From: Bacillota bacterium
Lineage (GTDB): Bacteria > Bacillota > Dehalobacteriia > UBA4068
DNA: 8,959 bases
Reading direction: 5' to 3'
Assembly: GCA_017439615.1 (NCBI GenBank)
Contig: JAFSIU010000161.1
Location: 1-8,959 of the forward strand
How positions within the stretch are numbered: position 1 is the first letter of the stretch; each line of letters starts with the position of its first letter. The translations under genes and the position numbers were made by a program. This document shows, piece by piece, positions 1 through 6,439 of the stretch. The notes under the pieces were generated by a model, which did no database searches, was not told the origin of the DNA, and worked only from the letters and a program-made list of their open reading frames with translations.

Positions 1-390
1 AGATTCCATCACTGACACCTTGGAAGAAGGCTCTGCATATACCACCGAGCAGAAGGCTATCGAAGGCTATACCTTCTCCGAAGTCAACGGTGATGCAGTA
101 TCCGGTACCATGGATGCAGATAAGAAAGTAACCTATGTCTACACCAAGGACGCACCTCCGCCTCCTCCCGCACCCGTATATTACAACCTCGTTGTCAACT
201 ATGTCGATGAAGCAGGCGAAGCTTTGGCAGATTCCATCACTGACACCTTGGAAGAAGGCTCTGCATATACCACCGAGCAGAAGGCTATCGAAGGCTATAC
301 CTTCTCCGAAGTCAACGGTGATGCAGTATCCGGTACCATGGATGCAGATAAGGAAGTAACCTATGTCTACACCAAGGATGCACCTCCTGC
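1..390 (+). repeat. 228-bp tandem repeat encoding a MucBP module
   Basis: Bases 1-162 recur at 229-390 with an offset of 228 nt (76 codons). I see only a few substitutions, for example AAGAAAG to AAGGAAG and GACGCA to GATGCA near the end. The copies diverge in the Pro-rich linker after about base 162 (CCTCCGCCTCC versus CCTCCTGCACC). The first copy is cut by the window edge, so the array may continue upstream. Such near-identity at DNA level suggests recent duplication or gene conversion. Confidence 0.9.
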
Positions 391-889
391 ACCTCCCACT
401 CCTCCTACTCCTCCTCCTTCTATCGTTAGTGTATATGACCTGGTAGTAAAATGGAAAACTGACGAAGGCAGAACTCTTGCACCTTCTACGCATCAGCTCA
501 AGGGTGAAAATGTTGAATATACCACCGAACAGAAGGAATTTGCAGGTTTTGAATTTGTGAGAGTTGATGGCGATCCCGCCAGCGGTATCATGGACGGCAA
601 CAAAGAAGTTGTCTATATCTATAAAGCTATCCCTGTTGAGCCCACTCCCGTTGAACCTACTCCCGTTGAACCTACTCCCGTAGATATTCCTGAAGAGGAT
701 GTTCCTCTTGCTCCTGAGCCTCCCGTAGAACCCACTCCCGTGGAGCCTGAGCCCGTGGACATTCCCGAAGAAGATATTCCTTTGGCCGAAGTTCCTTATA
801 CCGGTGATCCCATTGCTCTTTATGCAGTTGCAGCAACTGTTTCCGGTCTGGCATTGCTTGGTCTTAGAAAAAAGGAAGACGAAGAATAA
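2..889 (+). CDS. MucBP-repeat cell-wall-anchored surface protein, C-terminal part (5' end outside window)
   Basis: The reading frame is open from base 2, so the gene starts upstream of the window; 295 C-terminal residues are visible. It contains MucBP-like modules (core pattern YVDEAGEALA, then YTTEQK, GYTF, GTMDADK, VTYVYTK). The first visible module is cut by the window edge, the second is nearly identical to it, and the third (about residues 143-206) is diverged. MucBP domains are known from mucin-binding and other adhesins of Firmicutes. Short Pro-rich linkers separate the modules. About 60 residues of PVEPTP and VDIPEED repeats follow, a typical wall-spanning segment. The C-terminus has a sorting signal: VPYTGD (bases 791-808), a hydrophobic helix (about IALYAVAATVSGLALLGL) and the charged tail RKKEDEE. 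The motif is an LPXTG variant with Val in place of Leu. The class B sortase gene next door is a plausible but unproven partner. The ligand is unknown. Confidence 0.9.
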   Translation, partial: DSITDTLEEGSAYTTEQKAIEGYTFSEVNGDAVSGTMDADKKVTYVYTKDAPPPPPAPVYYNLVVNYVDEAGEALADSITDTLEEGSAYTTEQKAIEGYTFSEVNGDAVSGTMDADKEVTYVYTKDAPPAPPTPPTPPPSIVSVYDLVVKWKTDEGRTLAPSTHQLKGENVEYTTEQKEFAGFEFVRVDGDPASGIMDGNKEVVYIYKAIPVEPTPVEPTPVEPTPVDIPEEDVPLAPEPPVEPTPVEPEPVDIPEEDIPLAEVPYTGDPIALYAVAATVSGLALLGLRKKEDEE

Positions 890-929
890 TTTGCGGCAAA
901 GAGAAAACAAACTGTTTAAATGAACTGTC

Positions 930-960
930 GGGTCCGCGAAAGTAAAGCTTTCGCGGACCC
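930..960 (+). terminator. Strong stem-loop after the adhesin gene, terminator-like but without a U tract
   Basis: A perfect 13-bp stem (GGGTCCGCGAAAG at 930-942, CTTTCGCGGACCC at 948-960) closes a 5-base loop, TAAAG. It lies 41 nt after the adhesin stop codon. The 3' flank is A-rich (AAAGCATTGAAAAAAG) and not T-rich, and there is no T tract on the other strand either. It may be a 3'-end stabiliser or a noncanonical terminator. The stem is certain; the function is inferred from position. Confidence 0.6.
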
Positions 961-1053
961 AAAGCATTGAAAAAAGAAAAAAATAAAATATAAAATCAAT
1001 GAATTTTGAATGAAGAGGTAAGGAATATAACTGTATTTGTTACCATTTGATAA

Positions 1054-1059
1054 TATAAT
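1054..1059 (+). promoter_or_regulatory. Possible -10 box upstream of the sortase gene
   Basis: A consensus TATAAT hexamer lies 38 nt before the TTG start of the sortase, in the 208-nt AT-rich gap after the adhesin hairpin. No good -35 box sits at 17 nt: CTGTAT at 1031-1036 matches only two of six positions, and the better TTGTTA at 1037-1042 is only 11 nt away. The sequence is so AT-rich that a chance match is possible. Confidence 0.35.
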
Positions 1060-1097
1060 GATATATAGAAGATGAATGTCGGAAGGGAGGAGAATGC

Positions 1098-2126
1098 TTG
1101 AAAGTAAAAAACAAAAAGCTTTTGAAAAAGCTTTTTGCGGGTGTTTTTGTTATCAGCGGTCTGCTGGTTGGCTTGAGTTTGTATGATTACCGTTTGTCAG
1201 CAAAGCTGAATCAGGAAGCTCAGCAGCTTGCATTTTCTTCCTCAGCTGTGATAGCATCGCAGGAGCAGTATTATGAGAGTCATGTTATCGCACCTGCCGA
1301 AACAATGATCGCGATTGAAGCGGAATTTGCTGATGAGAATATACCGCTTGTTCCCGCGCCTTCTGAGGAAAGAACGCAGGTTATGACGGAACAAAAACCG
1401 CAGGAAATCACAAAAGAACCTGCAGAAGAAGCTTTGACTTTCATTGAACAAACAGAAGCTGTTGTGGAACCGACGGAAGCTGTTGCAGAGCAAACAGAGT
1501 CTGTTGTGGAACAAACGCCAGAAGTGCCGCAGAATGAGGATATTCAATTGATGATGAGCTTGGAGCTTCAAAAACTTCAGGAAACCAATGCCCGCGTATT
1601 CGGTTGGATAAGAATACCTGATACCCCTGTTGATTATCCTTTGATAAGGGTGCGGGATAATAATGAATATCTTCGCAGGGCATGGGATGGCAGTTACAGC
1701 TACTCGGGATGCATTTTCCTGGAATGCCGCAATGATGTTGGTTTAGGCGATTTCAATACCCTGATTTATGGGCATAAGATGGGTCAGGGGAAAATGTTCG
1801 GCTCATTGCAGAATTATCAGAAGCAGGAATATGCAGATGAGCATCCTTATATTTATATAGCCACAGAAGATGCGGTAAAACGCTATGAGATATTTGCAGC
1901 CTATGAAGCGGAAGTCATCAGCGACACCTACAGACTCATTTTTGAAAATGACGAGCAAAAAGAAAAGGCATTGCAGCATTATCTGGAAAGCTCGGTGATT
2001 GAGTCTGAGCATATTCCTTCTGCCAAAGATAATATTCTGACTCTTTCCACCTGCATAGGAACGGGAATCACCGCACAACGCTGGGTAGTGCAGGCAGTTC
2101 TGATAGAAACCTTGCTTCGTAAATAA
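1098..2126 (+). CDS. srtB: Class B sortase with an acidic, Thr/Gln-rich linker
   Basis: This is a membrane-anchored cysteine transpeptidase that cleaves sorting signals and joins surface proteins to peptidoglycan or to pilin subunits. The start is TTG at 1098, placed 7 nt after AGGGAGG (1084-1090). The ATG at 1094 is out of frame and soon terminates. Residues 1-12 are Lys-rich, followed by a transmembrane helix at about 13-29. Residues about 80-150 are low complexity (EQTEAVVEPTEAVAEQTESV). The catalytic domain starts near VFGWIRIPDTPVDYPL. Expected active-site residues are present: His226 in YGHKMGQGKMFG, Cys319 in TLSTC and Arg328 in AQRWVV. The domain pattern (GCIFLECRN, DFNTLIYGHKM) fits class B. 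At 342 residues it is longer than typical class B sortases, as I recall them, because of the linker. The neighbouring adhesin with VPYTGD is a candidate substrate; many class B enzymes use other motifs, so this pairing is inferred. Confidence 0.93.
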   Translation: MKVKNKKLLKKLFAGVFVISGLLVGLSLYDYRLSAKLNQEAQQLAFSSSAVIASQEQYYESHVIAPAETMIAIEAEFADENIPLVPAPSEERTQVMTEQKPQEITKEPAEEALTFIEQTEAVVEPTEAVAEQTESVVEQTPEVPQNEDIQLMMSLELQKLQETNARVFGWIRIPDTPVDYPLIRVRDNNEYLRRAWDGSYSYSGCIFLECRNDVGLGDFNTLIYGHKMGQGKMFGSLQNYQKQEYADEHPYIYIATEDAVKRYEIFAAYEAEVISDTYRLIFENDEQKEKALQHYLESSVIESEHIPSAKDNILTLSTCIGTGITAQRWVVQAVLIETLLRK

Positions 2127-2155
2127 AAAGATCCGAAACAATGCTGTTTCGGATC
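2125..2155 (-). terminator. Intrinsic terminator of the BTAD regulator
   Basis: An 11-bp perfect stem (GATCCGAAACA at 2130-2140, TGTTTCGGATC at 2145-2155) closes an ATGC loop. Read on the minus strand it is followed by TTTTTATTT (complement of 2121-2129). It sits about 10 nt after the regulator stop codon. On the plus strand the 3' flank is AAAAG, so it lacks a U tract for the sortase transcript, though the stem may still act there. Confidence 0.85.
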
Positions 2156-2164
2156 AAAAGTATC

Positions 2165-3385
2165 TTAGATATGCGGATGCGGTGCCGCATTCATCGGTTC
2201 AATAGGCTGAACACTGTAATTGATATATAAGGGTGAATGCGGATACTGTCTGTTGAAGGCCTTGAGTATACGCTGACAGACAGAACAGCTATTTTCATAA
2301 TTTGCCTGCGGGAGCATAACTATCAGCTGGGAAACACTGCAGCGGCTGACAATATCACCCTGACGAAGACTGCTTATCACAAGCTCCTGCAGATTATTCA
2401 TGGCAATATCCAGACTGCGTCTGGAAATGCTTTTGCCCTGTGGCCCATGAAGAGAGAAAAGAGCAATATGTATAACCTCGCCGCTTCTGATGATTGCTCT
2501 TGCCTGAACCTGATAAAGCAATTTGAAAAAATCATATTCGCAATAAACAGCTCCTTTGGCAGCAGCAGGCTCTTTCAACTGCTCGCGTACTGTGCCGATT
2601 GGCACAGTAAAGCTTTTCTCCTCACGAGATGCTCCACGATATAAGGCTCTGCTTTCATCACTCGGCATAACACCAAAAGTCGAGAATAACAGCTCACTCA
2701 TATCTTCATAAACCTGCAGAGCTTCAGAGCGTTTGTCTTGAGCGATGAGGGCCTTCATAAGATGCTGATATATCTCTTCGCTATACGGTTCGATTTTCAA
2801 AGCTTTTTTGCAGAGCGAAGTGATCTCATTATACCGTTCGTTTTTCTCAAGCAGGAGCAAAGCCTGTTCGACAGCATTCAGAAACATTTGATGATAATAT
2901 GTATTGATAGGCATGACCCAAGGCTCCATAGAAAGCTTGGGAAGAAAATCACCGCGATATATTTCCAAAGCCTGCAGAAGAATATTCAGACGCTCATTCT
3001 CATCATCAGTTCTATCTGCCTGCTTGCAGAGTGCTTCAAATTCATCAACATCAAGTTCAAGAGGGATATCGGTGTTCCAGGAATAAGTGCCTTTCTTGCG
3101 GACTATCCAATCATGACCTGCAATATCATCGAGCTGATTGAGAAGAGTACGTGCGCGGTAAATAAGCGCTTTCAATCGTCCGTTGGGATCGGCGCCTTCA
3201 TCGCTGCCTGCTCCCTGCAGAAGTGAAATGAAGCTGTCCTGTGTTAAATATGAATTGCGGCAAAAGATGAGATAGGCAAGCAAAAGCCATACTTTTTTCA
3301 TACTGTTGCTGCGGTCATCCACAGTTTTGTCTCCATATTGAAGGGAAAAAGTTTCAAACATTCTGACTTTCAAGGCGGCAGTCAT
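2165..3385 (-). CDS. Transcriptional regulator: winged helix + BTAD + degenerate GGDEF-like domain
   Basis: This is a 406-residue, probably cytoplasmic regulator. Residues about 5-105 look like an OmpR-type winged helix that starts at the N-terminus with no receiver domain (KVWLLLAYL, then RLKALIYRARTLL, then IVRKKGTYSWN). Residues about 110-250 match the BTAD/TPR-like helical domain of SARP-type activators (DVDEFEALC, YRGDFLP, EEIYQHLMKAL, EALQVYEDMSELL, FGVMPSDESRALY). Residues about 280-392 resemble a diguanylate cyclase fold (LRQGDIVSR, QLIVMLPQA, ILKAFN), but the GGDEF position reads SVSQL (350-354), so catalysis is not expected. I chose the ATG at 3385 because GGGTGA (3391-3396) lies 5 nt upstream. 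A TTG at 3418 would add 11 residues but has no clear ribosome site. It is divergent from the transglutaminase lipoprotein and pilus-like genes, which are likely but unproven targets. The signal it senses is unknown. Confidence 0.85.
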   Translation of the reverse strand: MTAALKVRMFETFSLQYGDKTVDDRSNSMKKVWLLLAYLIFCRNSYLTQDSFISLLQGAGSDEGADPNGRLKALIYRARTLLNQLDDIAGHDWIVRKKGTYSWNTDIPLELDVDEFEALCKQADRTDDENERLNILLQALEIYRGDFLPKLSMEPWVMPINTYYHQMFLNAVEQALLLLEKNERYNEITSLCKKALKIEPYSEEIYQHLMKALIAQDKRSEALQVYEDMSELLFSTFGVMPSDESRALYRGASREEKSFTVPIGTVREQLKEPAAAKGAVYCEYDFFKLLYQVQARAIIRSGEVIHIALFSLHGPQGKSISRRSLDIAMNNLQELVISSLRQGDIVSRCSVSQLIVMLPQANYENSCSVCQRILKAFNRQYPHSPLYINYSVQPIEPMNAAPHPHI

Positions 3386-3441
3386 AGTATTCACCCGACT
3401 TTCATAATTGTTGAACAATCTGTCTTAATGCTAACAGAATC

Positions 3442-3466
3442 CTATATAAATATGTAATTTATATAG
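3442..3466. promoter_or_regulatory. Perfect palindrome between divergent genes, operator candidate
   Basis: Two perfect 10-bp arms, CTATATAAAT (3442-3451) and ATTTATATAG (3457-3466), flank a 5-base centre, ATGTA. The site lies in the 173-nt divergent region between the BTAD regulator and the lipoprotein. Its right arm overlaps the expected -35 position of the plus-strand promoter at 3486-3491, and it lies about 57 nt upstream of the regulator's start codon. It could be an operator for autoregulation and control of the lipoprotein gene. Caution: the whole region is AT-rich, and winged-helix/BTAD regulators often bind direct repeats rather than palindromes. Confidence 0.5.
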
Positions 3467-3485
3467 TAATAATAACAGAAAATGA

Positions 3486-3491
3486 TATAAT
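3486..3491 (+). promoter_or_regulatory. Possible -10 box of the lipoprotein/pilus-like block
   Basis: A consensus TATAAT lies about 70 nt before the lipoprotein start. The -35 region at 17 nt spacing (3463-3468, ATAGTA) is poor, which would fit a promoter needing an activator such as the divergent BTAD regulator. The assignment is tentative because of the AT-rich context. Confidence 0.4.
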
Positions 3492-3555
3492 ATTTCAATA
3501 GAGAGAAATATTAAAAATTTTTTAAAAATGAAAACATTTGATATAAAAGCAAGAG

Positions 3556-3562
3556 AAGGTGA
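3556..3562 (+). promoter_or_regulatory. Ribosome binding site that conflicts with the lipoprotein GTG start
   Basis: AAGGTGA matches the 3' half of the anti-Shine-Dalgarno complement (AAGGAGGTGA). It covers the GTG at 3559 itself. With the 5-nt spacing seen at the regulator (GGGTGA, 5 nt, ATG) and at the small gene at 6119 (AGGTGA, 5 nt, ATG), the expected start codon would be 3568-3570, which is ATC and in frame. Confidence 0.45.
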
Positions 3563-5007
3563 GTCTAATCCATTTCAGTAACCTGAATAAGAAGTATAAA
3601 ATGCTACTAATGGCAGGAGCAATTTTTGTTTTTGCTGTTTCAGGCTGTGTTGATGCAGGGGAGCAAAGCTCGTCTGCTGTTTCTGCAAGTGAAACAATCA
3701 CCCGCACCATGAAGGAAAACAAAACTTCTCTTGAACTTAATACTATCGCAAATGAAGATTTGACAAAAACAGTAATGGAAACAATAGCTGCCGAGACCAA
3801 GGTAGAGACAGAAACAGTAACAGCCGCCGAAACCAAGGTGGAGGCGGAAACAGTAACAATTGCTGAGACCAAGGTTGAGGCGGAAACAGTAACAGCCGCC
3901 GAGACCAAGATGGAGGCAGAAACAGTAACAATTGCTGAGACCAAGGTTGAGGCTGAAACGGTAACAGCCGCCGAAACCAAGGTTGAGGCTGAAACGGTAA
4001 CATCTGCCGAAACCAAGGTGGAGGCTGAAACAGTAACAATTGCCGAAACCAAGGTTGAGGCAGAGACTAAGACTACTGCAGCTATGCAGGAAACTTCTAT
4101 CGAAACTCCTTCTGTTCCTGCGGAGATCATTGCCGATTCCGGCAAGCTTGAGGCCGAGCTTCATGATGAGGCTGTGGCTTTGTCCTCGGCAGAAGCAGCA
4201 GTTACTCAAAAGGTGAGTGTTGTTGCCTCAGGTGAATTGGAAAAGAAAAATGAAAAGGCAGTCATCGATTATTCCAATACTGCTGATGGATATATAATGG
4301 TCAAATATCTTGCTGAGACCGAACTTCGTTTGAAGGTACAGGTAAAAGGTCCTTCCACTACATATACATATAATCTTATTCCGCAGCTGTGGGCGGCATT
4401 CCCGCTTTCTGACGGCAATGGAGATTATCAGATAACTGTTTATCAGAATGTCAGCGGCAGCAAATATGCAGCTATATTATCGCTGAAAACCGAAATTGAG
4501 CTTAATGATGAATTTGCACCCTTCCTGCATTCCAATCAATATGTCGATTATGACTCGGCACCGGCAGTCGTTGCTGAGGCAGCCCGTCTGATAGGTGATA
4601 AAGAAGATGCCTTGAAACAGGTAGAGATAGTTTATAATTATGTTGTCAAGGGTATGACATATGACAAAGAGCTTGCCAAAACCGTGAAAAGCGGCTATTT
4701 GCCCGATCTTGACAAGGTTCTGGAAAAGAAAAGCGGAATCTGCTTTGATTATGCTGCCTTGATGACAGGTATGCTTCGCAGTCAGAGCTTGCCCTGCAAG
4801 CTGGTTGTCGGATATGCGGGGACAGCATATCATGCATGGATAAGCGTTTGGGTGGAAGGCAGCGGCTGGGTTGATGGCGTTATCTGGTTTGATGGCTCTT
4901 CCTGGCAGCGTATGGATCCCACCTTCGCCTCCACAGCCAATGGCAATGACTCCATTCTGGCTTATATCGGAGACGGCACCAATTATACCGCCAAATATTT
5001 TTATTAA
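3559..5007 (+). CDS. Transglutaminase-like lipoprotein with a 12-residue-repeat stalk
   Basis: This is a predicted exported lipoprotein with a papain-like transglutaminase-core domain. Residues 11-14 (KKYK) and a hydrophobic stretch lead to the lipobox VSGC, with the lipidated Cys at residue 30 in GTG-start numbering. Residues 77-172 are eight copies of a 12-residue Glu/Thr/Lys repeat, probably an extended stalk through the wall. A beta-rich region (about 235-315) precedes the catalytic domain (about 335-460). The triad is visible: Cys395 in GICFDYAALM, His425 in YHAWISVW and Asp453 in QRMDPTF. Extracellular bacterial proteins of this family may be proteases, crosslinkers or peptidoglycan-linked enzymes; the substrate here is unknown. 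An in-frame stop at 3544 limits the start. GTG 3559 is used here but overlaps its own ribosome site; ATC 3568 or ATG 3601 are alternatives, the latter lacking most of the basic N-region. The pilC-like gene follows after 59 nt with no visible terminator, so co-transcription is plausible. Confidence 0.87.
   Translation: MSLIHFSNLNKKYKMLLMAGAIFVFAVSGCVDAGEQSSSAVSASETITRTMKENKTSLELNTIANEDLTKTVMETIAAETKVETETVTAAETKVEAETVTIAETKVEAETVTAAETKMEAETVTIAETKVEAETVTAAETKVEAETVTSAETKVEAETVTIAETKVEAETKTTAAMQETSIETPSVPAEIIADSGKLEAELHDEAVALSSAEAAVTQKVSVVASGELEKKNEKAVIDYSNTADGYIMVKYLAETELRLKVQVKGPSTTYTYNLIPQLWAAFPLSDGNGDYQITVYQNVSGSKYAAILSLKTEIELNDEFAPFLHSNQYVDYDSAPAVVAEAARLIGDKEDALKQVEIVYNYVVKGMTYDKELAKTVKSGYLPDLDKVLEKKSGICFDYAALMTGMLRSQSLPCKLVVGYAGTAYHAWISVWVEGSGWVDGVIWFDGSSWQRMDPTFASTANGNDSILAYIGDGTNYTAKYFY
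3787..4074 (+). repeat. Eight 36-bp tandem repeats (12-residue AETK units)
   Basis: There are eight in-frame units of 36 nt with consensus [A/I/S]AETKVEAETVT. The first residue of units 1-8 is A, A, I, A, I, A, S, I. Unit 1 has VETE, unit 4 has M in place of V, and unit 8 ends in KT. From units 2 to 6 the A/I alternation gives a higher-order 72-nt period. The length is likely variable between strains through slippage or recombination. Confidence 0.95.
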
Positions 5008-5066
5008 GTCTTTGAGTAAATACTTTTCGCAAAAATCGTAGATATGTTTTATTGAGAGGTATGCTT

Positions 5067-6113
5067 ATGAAGCAATTAAGATTGGATAATGAACAGCTTG
5101 CAGCTTTTTGCGGGGCTTTGCAGCAAATGTATCATGCGGGTATCGGCTTTGCTGATGCCCTCGCTTTGCTTGCCGAGGATGAAGAAGAAGCTGCAGAAAA
5201 GGCATTGCTTTCCGCAATGTCGCAAAAGGCAGACGAGGGTATGCCCTTTGCCGAAATCCTTCGTCAAAGCGGAGTCTTCCCTGCATATATGTGCAATCTT
5301 ATGCTTGTCGGTGAAAAGCTTGGCCGCAGTGAAGAAACATTGAAGGCGCTGGCAGATTTTTATGAAGGTCGTGCCCGTCTGGCTCATCAGCTTAAAAACA
5401 CTTTGATTTATCCTTCCGTGCTGTTATTGGTGCTTCTGGCTGTGGTATTCATTCTTTTGGTATGGGTACTGCCCTTATTCAATGATGTGTATGCCCGTTT
5501 GGGAGGCAGTCTGACCGGTGTGGCAGGAGGGTTGCTGAGCCTCGGTATGCTGCTGCGGAGGTCAATACCGGTTTTGGCGATACTTCTTGCTTTGGCAGCA
5601 GGCTTTATTTTGCTTTTGGCAATATCTTCGCAAATAAGAGAAAAAATGCTTTCTTTATGGTATAAAGTTCAGGTCGATAAAGGCATTAACCGCAAAATCA
5701 ATATTGCCCGATTCACTCAAGCTCTGTCAATGGGATTGCGCAGCGGGCTCAATGCCGCAGAAGCCGTTGAATTGGCAGCCAAGCTCTCCGAAGGCAGTGA
5801 AGGCTTCAGGCTTTGCTGTACACATTGTCTTGACTCATTGAATGCAGGCAGCAGTCTTTCTGCGGCTCTGCGTGAAAGCGGAATATTTTCCAAAGCACAA
5901 TGCCGTCTTCTTGAAGCGGGGATCCGCGGCGGCAGTGGCGAGCAGGCAATGGAGCAAATCGCCGTAAAGGCATTGGAAGAAAGCGAATATGAATTGGAAA
6001 GCCTTGCAGGGCGCATAGAGCCTGCGGTCGTGCTGATTATGTCTGTGCTTGTTGGTGCTATTCTGCTTTCCGTGATGCTGCCTTTGATGCATATTATGAC
6101 TGCTATCAGGTGA
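5067..6113 (+). CDS. pilC: PilC/GspF-family inner-membrane platform protein
   Basis: This is a polytopic membrane protein of the type II secretion F / type IV pilus PilC family, the platform that couples the cytoplasmic ATPase to pilin assembly. Two T2SSF-like helical repeats are seen, at about residues 8-130 (FCGALQQMYHAGIGFADAL, ILRQSGVFP, LMLVGEKLGRSEETL) and about 205-335 (FTQALSMGLRSGLNAAEAVELA, LRESGIFS, RLLEAGIRGGSGEQAM). Hydrophobic segments lie near 112-135, 158-185 and 322-343. At 348 residues it is shorter than the roughly 400 usual for PilC. The ATG at 5067 is chosen because GAGAGGT ends 6 nt before it; TTG 5052 lies before this site. The next gene begins by using the last codons as its ribosome site, so translational coupling is likely. 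The symbol reflects family membership; gspF or comGB-like names are equally possible. Confidence 0.9.
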   Translation: MKQLRLDNEQLAAFCGALQQMYHAGIGFADALALLAEDEEEAAEKALLSAMSQKADEGMPFAEILRQSGVFPAYMCNLMLVGEKLGRSEETLKALADFYEGRARLAHQLKNTLIYPSVLLLVLLAVVFILLVWVLPLFNDVYARLGGSLTGVAGGLLSLGMLLRRSIPVLAILLALAAGFILLLAISSQIREKMLSLWYKVQVDKGINRKINIARFTQALSMGLRSGLNAAEAVELAAKLSEGSEGFRLCCTHCLDSLNAGSSLSAALRESGIFSKAQCRLLEAGIRGGSGEQAMEQIAVKALEESEYELESLAGRIEPAVVLIMSVLVGAILLSVMLPLMHIMTAIR

Positions 6114-6118
6114 GTGCT

Positions 6119-6439
6119 ATGAGTGTGATGAAACGAAAAAGATATTTGTGGAAGCCTGTGCTTTTGGCAGGAATTTTCCTGCTTAGTGCCTTATGGTTCT
6201 TTTCCGCGATGGACAATTTGTATCGCGGTGGCAGTGAGGCAGGACGCGAGCAGCTGGAAAATGCCTTACGCCGTTCTGCTGTGGCATGCTATGCGGCAGA
6301 AGGGATTTATCCTCCCACATTGGATTATCTGACCGAACATTACGGAGTGCAGATCGGAGAAGAGTATACCGTTTTTTATGAGATATTCGCCTCCAATCTG
6401 ATGCCGGAGATAACTGTTTTGAAAAAAGGAGCAAAATGA
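6119..6439 (+). CDS. Small membrane-anchored pseudopilin-like protein
   Basis: This 106-residue protein has a basic N-terminus (KRKRYLWK), one transmembrane helix at about 12-29 and an extracytoplasmic domain of about 75 residues. The domain contains ENALRRSAVACYAAEGIYPP, LDYLTEHYG and YEIFASNLMPEI. That order (an amphipathic helix, an AEGxYPP segment, then a short beta part) resembles minor pilin or pseudopilin headpieces. There is no GFxxxE prepilin cleavage motif. I chose the ATG at 6119 because AGGTGA (6108-6113) precedes it by 5 nt; GTG 6110 lies inside that site and overlaps the pilC stop. The C-terminal codons overlap the next start (ATGA at 6436-6439). The role is inferred from operon position between the platform protein and PilT; I do not recognise a named family. 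Confidence 0.75.
   Translation: MSVMKRKRYLWKPVLLAGIFLLSALWFFSAMDNLYRGGSEAGREQLENALRRSAVACYAAEGIYPPTLDYLTEHYGVQIGEEYTVFYEIFASNLMPEITVLKKGAK

Noticed and set aside
135..359. Plus-strand 74-codon frame within the adhesin
   Set aside because: It is an out-of-frame product of the MucBP repeat region and has no ribosome site.
2237..3226. Plus-strand open frames of 135 and 162 codons inside the regulator gene
   Set aside because: They lie opposite clear BTAD-regulator coding sequence and show no domain, ribosome site or membrane pattern of their own.
3787..4074. CRISPR array
   Set aside because: The 36-bp units are contiguous, in frame and coding, with no unique spacers between them.
3522..4209. 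Long minus-strand open frames (up to 207 codons) opposite the lipoprotein repeats
   Set aside because: They arise because the 36-bp repeat has no stop codons in several frames. The proteins are simple VSAST or CYCFxLxLG repeats with no ribosome site or recognisable domain.
5012..5044. Promoter for pilC between the lipoprotein and pilC (TTGAGT with TAGATA)
   Set aside because: The spacing is 21 nt and the -10 match is poor, so it is not supported.
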